Below are positions 14,297 through 20,554 of a DNA stretch of 20,554 nt, piece by piece. The notes under the pieces were generated by a model. That model was not told the origin of the DNA, did no database searches, and worked only from the letters and a program-made list of their open reading frames with translations. The translations under genes were made by a program, and so were the position numbers. The first letter of the stretch is position 1. Every line of letters begins with the position of its first letter. The DNA comes from Cryomorphaceae bacterium (GTDB taxonomy: Bacteria; Bacteroidota; Bacteroidia; Flavobacteriales; Crocinitomicaceae): positions 1 to 20,554 of the forward strand of contig JAJTDX010000030.1 in NCBI GenBank assembly GCA_021298235.1. The letters run 5' to 3'.

Positions 14297-14319
14297 ATCA
14301 TCCCTAAAACGTTAGCCCT

Positions 14320-15099
14320 ATGAAACTGCGCGCACTGGTTGTCGACGATGAAGAGTTTGCAAGAAAGAACCTCATCATGCTTTTGGAAGAATACTGCCCG
14401 GATATCGAGGTAATTGGTGAGGCCGCCAGAAAGAGCGATGCCAAAGCCATTATTGAATCCTCAAGTCCTGACGTAGTATTTTTGGACATTCGAATGCCGT
14501 CCGGGTCCGAGGGATTTGAACTGCTCGAGGAAGTAGAAGCAAAAAATTTCCTGGTGGTATTCGTAACCGCCTTTAAAGATTATGCCATTCGCGCCTTCAA
14601 TGCAAATGCAGTCTATTACTTGCTTAAACCCATTGACATTGAGGAACTTCAAAATGCTGTTCAAAAGCTGGTTGTAACAAGACGTGTGTTTTCTGAAGAT
14701 CCGGAAAATTATGCTACCTATTATGACTCGCTAAAGAATCTATCTGAGACCTTGCTCCGAAATACTCCAAGTAATCGCATCGCCATCGCGCATACAAAAG
14801 GATTGAAGATCGTAGAAGATGATTCTATTTCTCATCTGGAAGCAAGCGGAAATTGCACTACAATTTATTTCAAAGACGGAACGCGTTATCTTGATACCCG
14901 AACTTTGAAAACCTATGAAACAATTCTTAATCCTTCTAAGTTTTTCAGAACACATAAATCACACATTATTAATATGTCCCTGCTTACGGAATACCTCAAT
15001 GAAGACGGACATTTTGCCGTGCTGAAAGGAGGGTTACGTATTCCTGTAGCCCGCAACAGAGTCGCAGATTTTGTAAAAACAGTCAAATCTGGTGTATGA
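14320..15099 (+). CDS. LytTR-family response regulator
   Basis: A 259-residue protein. The receiver domain (about 1-120) has the acidic pocket Asp 9/Asp 10, the phospho-acceptor Asp 56 (VFLDIRMPS), Thr 83 (FVTAF) and Lys 103 (LLKPID). A linker leads to a LytTR DNA-binding domain (about 155-255) with LEASGNCTTIYF, FFRTHKSHIIN and IPVARNR, the last two being typical recognition-strand motifs. It should bind DNA direct repeats after phosphorylation by a LytS-type kinase. The gene ends with ATGA, overlapping the start of the sensor gene by four bases, so the two are translationally coupled and almost certainly cognate. Target genes are not evident; the small lipoprotein downstream is in the same direction. 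Confidence 0.92.
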   Translation: MKLRALVVDDEEFARKNLIMLLEEYCPDIEVIGEAARKSDAKAIIESSSPDVVFLDIRMPSGSEGFELLEEVEAKNFLVVFVTAFKDYAIRAFNANAVYYLLKPIDIEELQNAVQKLVVTRRVFSEDPENYATYYDSLKNLSETLLRNTPSNRIAIAHTKGLKIVEDDSISHLEASGNCTTIYFKDGTRYLDTRTLKTYETILNPSKFFRTHKSHIINMSLLTEYLNEDGHFAVLKGGLRIPVARNRVADFVKTVKSGV

Positions 15100-18071
15100 G
15101 GTTTGTTTGCACGATAGCACTTCTTTTTTTGAGTGGATTTATTTTTTCACAGCGATTTGCTTTCGTGAATTTCAATACGGCTCAGGGCTTGCCTCAATCA
15201 CAGGTTACCTCGATAGTACAAGACGACCTTGGAGCACTTTGGGTCGGTACGTTGGGTGGTATTGGACGGTTTAACGGGAAAGAATTCACCTCGTATACCA
15301 CCGAAAACGGCCTGCTCAATAACCGGATCAGCTGTCTTTCAATTGAGGGAGAGAAGGTTTGGGCGGGACATGAAGGAGGAGTATCCGTTCTTCAAGGCAA
15401 AAAGGTGTTCAAATTGTCTTTTGGTAAGACATATCAGTCTTTATCTGTTACGGATATACTTGTATTTAAAGATCATTTGATTGTTGCAACCAATGGGGAG
15501 GGCTTGTTCGAGATTGCTGATGGCAAGCTAAAACGCATACCCTTCTCTTTTTCGCCGATTTTTATGGAAGGCTCGGAGGATGCATTGTTGTTGAATACCG
15601 GTCGGGAGGATCTGTTGCGCATCCGTGACTTACATGTAGTTGGAAAAAAACTTTATCTGGCCACACGCGCCGGGGTACTCACAACAGAGGATTTGCGGGG
15701 GTTTCGTTCGATTGGGTCCGTGGAGGGATTAAGTATTTCCTCGATTCAAACATCTGGTCAACACCTGTATGTCTCCACTTTTGGAAATGGATTGTTTCGC
15801 TTAGATCAAGAAAAGTACAATGCTGTTCAAGTGGAAAGTATAGATCCCATGTTGTCCGTACGGAAATGCCTGATTGACAAAGAAAAGGATATCTGGGTGG
15901 TATTGAATGATGGAGTCATTCAGCTACGGAATGAACAGGTTCGACTCAAATTAGATCAAAATCGAGGTTTACCGGTCGAAAGTATTCGCAGCATCTTTCA
16001 GGATAAAGCGGGTGCTATCTGGTTAGGAAGCGAAGGGAAGGGAATTCTGCGGTTTTCGGGAGAGCATTTTTTACACTATGGAAAAGAAGATGGCCTTACC
16101 TCGGAGCTCATTGTGAGTGTTGCCCAGAAGAAAGACGGAGCTTTTTGGCTGGGAACTTTTGACAAAGGAATCATCTATTTTTCCCCAGGCAAAGAGTCAA
16201 AATATGTGTGGCTCGAGAATAGTCCAACGGTATGGGCTATTTTAACGGATTTGGTAGGTTCGGATTGGTTCGGAACAGAAAATGGCTTGGTTCAAAAAAA
16301 GGGACTGATAAAAAAGGTCTTTTATGCTGAAAACGGGTTGCCAGGCGATAAAGTGGCCGCCCTTTTCAGAACGAGTGCTTCCTCCTTTCTGGTTGGTGGC
16401 AGCGAAGGTGTCAGCGTATACAGGAATGGGAAATTTATTCCTTATCTAATGAAGGAACCTGCTACCGTGAGAGCTTTTTGTCAGTCTAAGGGAAAAACCT
16501 ATTGTGTTGCAGACAATGGGTTTTACGAGATCAAGAACAATCAATTAGTTCGAATTTCTGATTTTAGCAGAACCGCATATGCTGTTGTTGCCGATGAACA
16601 CGGAAATGTTTGGATTGGTACGGAGGAAGGCTTATATCGGTATACGGCCGGAAAAATAAATGCAGTTGACTTGTCGGGTTCGGCCTCATCTAATTACATT
16701 AATTTCTTGGTTAACAACAATCAAGGCCTGTTCGTTGGGACGAACAATGGGGTATATTTTCTTTCAGAGCTGAACAAATCCGAGGTCCATGTTCATCATT
16801 TAGGGATTCCTGAGGGGATTCTCGACCTCGAGACAAATATCAATTCTGGTTTTGTCGATCGAGCAGGCATCCTTTGGTTTGGTACCGCATCCGGATTGGT
16901 CAGATACGATCAACGTTTGTTCAAAGCACTTCATGCCACGCCATCCATTAGTGTAAAGGGCATGCTTGTAAATTATTTGAACGAAGCAGCGCAGTATGGT
17001 GAGCGGATCAACAGCTATGGGTTTCCGGGACTTCTTGATCTTCCTTACACTAAAAACAATCTGACTATTGAATTTGAAGGAGTAGATCTGGATAATTATA
17101 CCGGATTGCGTTATCAGTACTGGTTGGAGGGCTTGGATCAAGGCTGGTCTCCATTAACATTGAATGCACTCATCTCGTTCAATGGATTACCGTCAGGCAG
17201 TTATATTTTGCATGCCCGATGTATTGATGCTGCAGGCAGACGTTCAAGGGAATTTGTGTTACCCATAACGGTGAATGCACCATTTTACCTTTCCTGGTGG
17301 TTTCTGACGCTGGCCATAATCGCTTTGACATCTGTCATTTGGTGGTTTATACGCAATCGCCTCGATCGCGAACGGGACAAGGTGGAACGGGAAAAGCTCG
17401 AATATAAATCTCGCTTACTTCATCTGGAGCAACGTTCGCTTAATGCGTCGATGAACAGGCATTTCATCTTCAATTCACTCAATTCGATCCAGTATTTCAT
17501 TAACACACAAGACAAGGTGGCTGCCAACCGTTACCTGACCAATTTTGCACAATTGATCCGCAAGAACTTGGACTCGTCAGATGAGGGAAATCTCGTTTCA
17601 TTACAACAGGAACTAGAACGACTTGAGCTTTATCTTTCTTTGGAATCCATGCGTTTCAATCAGCGTTTTGAGTATCATATTCAATGCGATGAGCACATCG
17701 ATACGGAAGTGGTCATTATTCCGGCCATGATGATCCAGCCTTTTCTGGAAAACAGCATCATTCACGGAATATTGCCGAATGAGGCGCAAAAAGGAAAAAT
17801 AGAACTTATTATCGAATTAGATAAGGAGGTTCTTACCATCCGAGTTAAAGACAACGGGGTGGGCATTGAACACAGCTTGAGTCAGAAGCTGGAGAGCAAA
17901 GGCGATCATGAGTCGAAAGGAACTGAGATTACGCTCAAACGGATTGAATTATTGAAAAAACTGACTCAAAAGGAGTTTGAATTGATAGGACCTCGACAAG
18001 TTTTTCATACGGATGGTTCAATTGCCGGAACAGAAGTTCTGTTGAAATTTATTGTCGAAAATTTGGAATAA
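15096..18071 (+). CDS. Propeller-sensor histidine kinase (LytS-type His_kinase domain)
   Basis: A 991-residue sensor. Signal peptide 1-18. A periplasmic region (about 20-620) contains 14 repeats of the two-component-propeller type that I can count (WVGT..GI.RF, IWLGSEGKGILRF, VWIGTEEGLYRY, LWFGTASGLVRY and so on), enough for two seven-bladed propellers. Next is a Y_Y_Y-type beta domain (about 645-725; LRYQYWLEGLDQGW, LPSGSY.LHA). One membrane helix follows (about 731-753), then a coiled linker, the His_kinase box with His 789 (MNRHFIFNSLNSIQ) and an ATPase domain with N box Asn 886 (FLENSIIHG) and G box (DNGVGI, 919-924). The residue before His 789 is Arg, where family members usually have Pro (NPHF). 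It probably senses an envelope or carbohydrate-derived signal; the ligand is unknown. Overlaps the regulator gene by four bases. Confidence 0.92.
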   Translation: MRFVCTIALLFLSGFIFSQRFAFVNFNTAQGLPQSQVTSIVQDDLGALWVGTLGGIGRFNGKEFTSYTTENGLLNNRISCLSIEGEKVWAGHEGGVSVLQGKKVFKLSFGKTYQSLSVTDILVFKDHLIVATNGEGLFEIADGKLKRIPFSFSPIFMEGSEDALLLNTGREDLLRIRDLHVVGKKLYLATRAGVLTTEDLRGFRSIGSVEGLSISSIQTSGQHLYVSTFGNGLFRLDQEKYNAVQVESIDPMLSVRKCLIDKEKDIWVVLNDGVIQLRNEQVRLKLDQNRGLPVESIRSIFQDKAGAIWLGSEGKGILRFSGEHFLHYGKEDGLTSELIVSVAQKKDGAFWLGTFDKGIIYFSPGKESKYVWLENSPTVWAILTDLVGSDWFGTENGLVQKKGLIKKVFYAENGLPGDKVAALFRTSASSFLVGGSEGVSVYRNGKFIPYLMKEPATVRAFCQSKGKTYCVADNGFYEIKNNQLVRISDFSRTAYAVVADEHGNVWIGTEEGLYRYTAGKINAVDLSGSASSNYINFLVNNNQGLFVGTNNGVYFLSELNKSEVHVHHLGIPEGILDLETNINSGFVDRAGILWFGTASGLVRYDQRLFKALHATPSISVKGMLVNYLNEAAQYGERINSYGFPGLLDLPYTKNNLTIEFEGVDLDNYTGLRYQYWLEGLDQGWSPLTLNALISFNGLPSGSYILHARCIDAAGRRSREFVLPITVNAPFYLSWWFLTLAIIALTSVIWWFIRNRLDRERDKVEREKLEYKSRLLHLEQRSLNASMNRHFIFNSLNSIQYFINTQDKVAANRYLTNFAQLIRKNLDSSDEGNLVSLQQELERLELYLSLESMRFNQRFEYHIQCDEHIDTEVVIIPAMMIQPFLENSIIHGILPNEAQKGKIELIIELDKEVLTIRVKDNGVGIEHSLSQKLESKGDHESKGTEITLKRIELLKKLTQKEFELIGPRQVFHTDGSIAGTEVLLKFIVENLE

Positions 18072-18114
18072 CGTGTTATTTAAAATAAATTTGTTAGTAG
18101 TTTCTCGAAAGAGT

Positions 18115-18345
18115 ATGAAAAAGACAACCTACATATCGTTCATTTTGCTTGTTTTTCTGGCTGTATCCTGTCAGAAGGAAGTGATCCGTCCGGAGTGTGG
18201 AATTCAAACTCAAGAAACTAGAATGCTCAAAACCGGCAGTGTCGTTGATTTAGGGGAGGAAGATACGGACGATGAAACTTCGGAAGGTGATATCACAGAC
18301 CCAAACAGCGACAAAGACGAATCAGTTCGAAGAAAACGTCGCTAA
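18115..18345 (+). CDS. Small acidic lipoprotein downstream of the sensor kinase
   Basis: A 76-residue protein. Signal peptide with lipobox FLAVSC, Cys 19. The mature part begins QKEVIRPECG, continues with a strongly acidic stretch (LGEEDTDDETSEGD), then ITDPNSDKDES and a basic tail RRKRR. The start at 18115 is preferred because the signal peptide begins there; the frame is open 21 codons further up, overlapping the kinase end. It lies 43 nt after the kinase stop, before a strong terminator, so it belongs to the sensor operon. Small lipoproteins with a DPN.D-type ending next to LytTR/propeller systems seem familiar from Bacteroidota, but I know of no assigned function. A role as accessory to or target of the sensor is inference. 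Confidence 0.65.
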   Translation: MKKTTYISFILLVFLAVSCQKEVIRPECGIQTQETRMLKTGSVVDLGEEDTDDETSEGDITDPNSDKDESVRRKRR

Positions 18346-18358
18346 AAGATACGATTTT

Positions 18359-18386
18359 AAAATGCACCGAAAGGTGCATTTTTTAT
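18359..18386 (+). terminator. Rho-independent terminator of the sensor operon
   Basis: AAAATGCACC, loop GAAA, GGTGCATTTT: ten perfect pairs followed by TTATTT. It lies 13 bases after the small lipoprotein's stop. Confidence 0.88.
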
Positions 18387-18535
18387 TTCCCAAAGTTCTT
18401 ATAACTCTCATTTCTTTCCGAGGCACGTTGAATAAAATTTGTAGGGCGCCCAGTTCAATCAATCATCCTTACCATTCACGATTTTAAAAGAATCTGTACC
18501 CCATAGAAACGTAATTTCATACGAAACACTACGTT

Positions 18536-20041
18536 ATGGCAACACGTTTACGAGATTCAATCTTCGAGCTCATCCAATCACTGACACGTTCAGAAAAACG
18601 TTATTTTAAGCTTTATGCCAGCAGGCATGCATCCATCGAAAACAATGTCAATATAAAACTTTTTGAGCTCATTGATGAGCTAGATCACTACGATGAACAG
18701 CTGATTTTCGAACGTCTGCAAGGAGATGCATGTCTCAACCGCTTTGTCATTACCAAAAAACGACTTTATGACCTCATTCTTGCCTCCCTCGATGCATTTC
18801 ACGCGTCAACATCAGTGGATGCACAGCTATATCGCCTGATCCATTCCGCAGATATTTTGCGATCAAAGTGCTTGCACGATCAAAGTAAGAAGGTCCTGAG
18901 GAGTGCTGCTAAGCTGGCCAATAAATACGAACGTAAAGCGATCTGTATCGAGATTTCACAGAAATTGAAATCGCTCTTGGAAACCATGGAATGCGATAGC
19001 GCAGAAATCCGACAGCTATGTGAGAACGAGAATTTACTCTTAACGGATCTAAAACAGATGAATGAAATACTAATCAGATTGAATGGAGATCAAGGAGTTG
19101 ATTTATCCGAACAAATGCGTAGAGCTTTCTCGTTGGATCGTGATGTTTCTCAGAGGGTATTGAATAACAACTTGGAAGTGGCTGCTACTCTACGTTCCGG
19201 AAATATGCAACATGCAGTTGTACGGTTGCAAAACAGCCTTGAAACGTATGAAGAGAACAGCCATTTAATCTCGGAGCACCCTTTAAGCTATCTGCGTGTG
19301 CTTGCTGAGCTGGGTCATCTTCAACTTCGCATGGGGCACTGGGATGAGGCGCAGATTTCACTTTTGAAACTGGAAAACTATCAACAAGCGTTGATCTGTC
19401 TCGACCATCCGGAGCTTTGTCGTTACCTTGAGCTTGTAGTATCGCGAATGACACTGGAGCAAAAGGTTAGAAGAGGTCAGCTTGACAGTACCTCGGAAGA
19501 ACTTTCCAGGTTGCTCACACTTGCTTCAAATGAATTGCATACCGAACATAGGGCGGTAATTCAGATGTTGGTGGCGGGAATATTTCTCAATAGTTCGGAG
19601 CTAATCAAGGCAAGAAAGCTATTGAATAAGGTCATAGATCGGGGGGTAAAAAACCGGAAAAATGAAGCTTGGAAAGGATGCGCACTCGTGATGAAACTCA
19701 TCATTGAGCTAGAGACGGAACCTGCACATTTCGTGATTCAATCCGTTAAATCGATCCGGCGTCAGCTGATACAGACCAACCAGTGTACCTCATCGGTTAA
19801 ACTTTTTCTCTCGTATGCCCAGAAAATTACAAAAGCGGTACATCCCGTTCAGAAACAAGAGCTTTGGAAAGAGTTGTCTGAGGAGTTGTTGACCTCCGCG
19901 CCACCACAGGAACACTTCGATCTGGTATATTTTGACCTGAGAAGCTGGGCATTGTCCAAAGCTTCAAACGTTAGGTACTCTGTTAAACTTTCTGAAAGGA
20001 ATGTTCTCACCGCAAACAATGCGCTCCGTATCAGTGCCTGA
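18536..20041 (+). CDS. Conserved helical protein of unknown function
   Basis: A 501-residue protein with no signal peptide or membrane segment, so cytoplasmic. The N-terminus (DSIFELIQSLTRSEKRYFKL, then ASRH) and VITKKRLYDLILASL match a widespread Bacteroidota protein type that I recall without a named function. The rest is almost all alpha-helical, with repeated pairs of amphipathic helices (for example LAELGHLQLRMGHWDEAQISL), suggestive of TPR-like repeats. This makes a scaffold or regulatory partner role plausible, but nothing catalytic is visible. The ATG at 18536 follows a 150-base gap with no exact promoter match. Its 3' end overlaps the convergent thiL gene by 11 nt, as with rnhA and its neighbour. 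Confidence 0.75.
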   Translation: MATRLRDSIFELIQSLTRSEKRYFKLYASRHASIENNVNIKLFELIDELDHYDEQLIFERLQGDACLNRFVITKKRLYDLILASLDAFHASTSVDAQLYRLIHSADILRSKCLHDQSKKVLRSAAKLANKYERKAICIEISQKLKSLLETMECDSAEIRQLCENENLLLTDLKQMNEILIRLNGDQGVDLSEQMRRAFSLDRDVSQRVLNNNLEVAATLRSGNMQHAVVRLQNSLETYEENSHLISEHPLSYLRVLAELGHLQLRMGHWDEAQISLLKLENYQQALICLDHPELCRYLELVVSRMTLEQKVRRGQLDSTSEELSRLLTLASNELHTEHRAVIQMLVAGIFLNSSELIKARKLLNKVIDRGVKNRKNEAWKGCALVMKLIIELETEPAHFVIQSVKSIRRQLIQTNQCTSSVKLFLSYAQKITKAVHPVQKQELWKELSEELLTSAPPQEHFDLVYFDLRSWALSKASNVRYSVKLSERNVLTANNALRISA

Positions 20042-20554
20042 AATGGTTCCAGCCCTGCGCTTTAAGTTCTACGGCAGATCCGTTCTTATCGATGAAATAA
20101 ATTCCGTCTTGAGGGTGCGTCATATGGCCGATGATGGTCATGTGCGGATTGCCTTTGATCTTGTCAAGATCGGATTGCTTGATGGTGAAGAGTAACTCGT
20201 AATCTTCTCCACCGTTTAACGCACACGTTCCGGGATCAAGGTTGAAATCAATGGCGGTCATCGAGGTTTTGGCATCGATCGGCAGTTTGTCATCGTAGAT
20301 ATGGCAACCAACATTGCTTGCTTTGCAAAGGTGAAGGATCTCTGAAGCCAAACCGTCTGAAATATCAATCATGGAAGTGGGAACAACCTCTAATTCTTTC
20401 AAGAACCCAATGATGTCTTTTCTGGCCTCTGGCTTTAATTGTCGTTCAATGATGTAATCGTGTCCGTCGAGGTCGGGCTGGATATCAGGGTTCGCAGTAA
20501 ATACTTCTTTTTCACGCTCCAGCACCTGCAAGCCCATGTAGGCAGCACCAAGAT
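20031..20554 (-). CDS. thiL: Thiamine-phosphate kinase, C-terminal part (cut by the window edge)
   Basis: About 174 residues are visible up to the stop at 20031; the frame is open to the window end, with LGAAYMGLQVLERE matching the middle of ThiL, so the ATG at 20537 is internal and not the start. Signatures: SMIDISDGLASEI, a metal/nucleotide-binding segment, and NGGEDYELLFT, both diagnostic of ThiL in the AIR-synthase-like superfamily. The enzyme phosphorylates thiamine monophosphate to thiamine diphosphate with ATP in the cytoplasm. The N-terminal half, with its Asp-rich metal site, lies outside the window, so integrity cannot be fully judged. The gene is convergent with the helical protein and overlaps its stop by 11 nt. 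Confidence 0.92.
   Translation of the reverse strand, partial: LGAAYMGLQVLEREKEVFTANPDIQPDLDGHDYIIERQLKPEARKDIIGFLKELEVVPTSMIDISDGLASEILHLCKASNVGCHIYDDKLPIDAKTSMTAIDFNLDPGTCALNGGEDYELLFTIKQSDLDKIKGNPHMTIIGHMTHPQDGIYFIDKNGSAVELKAQGWNHFRH

Noticed and set aside
20031..20537. ThiL as a complete 168-residue protein starting at 20537
   Set aside because: The frame continues to the window edge with matching ThiL residues (LGAAY) before that Met, so the gene is cut by the window and not truncated.

Overview
The window reads as Bacteroidota DNA, most likely Flavobacteriales or a close relative. Evidence: several intergenic regions carry the TAnnTTTG-type promoter element of that phylum; starts rarely have a Shine-Dalgarno sequence; there are several signal-peptide lipoproteins and small outer-membrane barrels; methionine synthase is split into two genes; and a LytTR regulator is paired with a propeller-type sensor kinase. 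No phage, IS element, CRISPR array, rRNA or complete tRNA is visible. The only mobile-looking DNA is at the left edge.

Layout. 1-295: the end of one GIY-YIG nuclease gene, a tRNA-3'-end-like spacer with a terminator, and a broken start of a second GIY-YIG copy, i.e. a decayed tandem nuclease cassette. 353-1189: a BadF/N-acetylglucosamine-kinase-like ATPase. 1290-4215: an envelope block with a minus-strand barrel protein, then a plus-strand run of two paralogous lipoproteins and another barrel-like protein. 4264-5459 (minus): undecaprenol/diacylglycerol kinase followed by a secreted coiled-coil protein. 5516-9375: a promoter, a SAM-I riboswitch and the two-gene methionine synthase (homocysteine domain, then folate/B12/activation domains, overlapping by 8 nt). 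9376-9758: intergenic, with a candidate small RNA on the minus strand. 9759-12000: RNase HI on plus; on minus a CTP-synthase-C-terminus-like protein without the amidotransferase triad, a lipoprotein and a small unknown. 12122-14163: aminopeptidase P and an alpha/beta hydrolase, overlapping by 1 nt. 14320-18345: LytTR response regulator, 14-repeat propeller sensor kinase and a tiny acidic lipoprotein. 18536-20041: a conserved helical protein of unknown function. 20031-20554 (minus): the C-terminal part of thiamine-phosphate kinase.

The most interesting feature is the methionine leader. Downstream of the SAM aptamer, an 8-bp perfect hairpin (5666-5673 with 5691-5698) encloses the metH start codon. 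One strand of that hairpin can instead pair with the 3' strand of aptamer helix P3 (5598-5607). This is a complete, mutually exclusive translational switch that masks the AUG itself, as suits a lineage that makes little use of Shine-Dalgarno sequences. Other items worth a second look are the GIY-YIG/tRNA-like cassette, the triad-less amidotransferase homologue, the candidate small RNA and the tandem lipoprotein paralogues.
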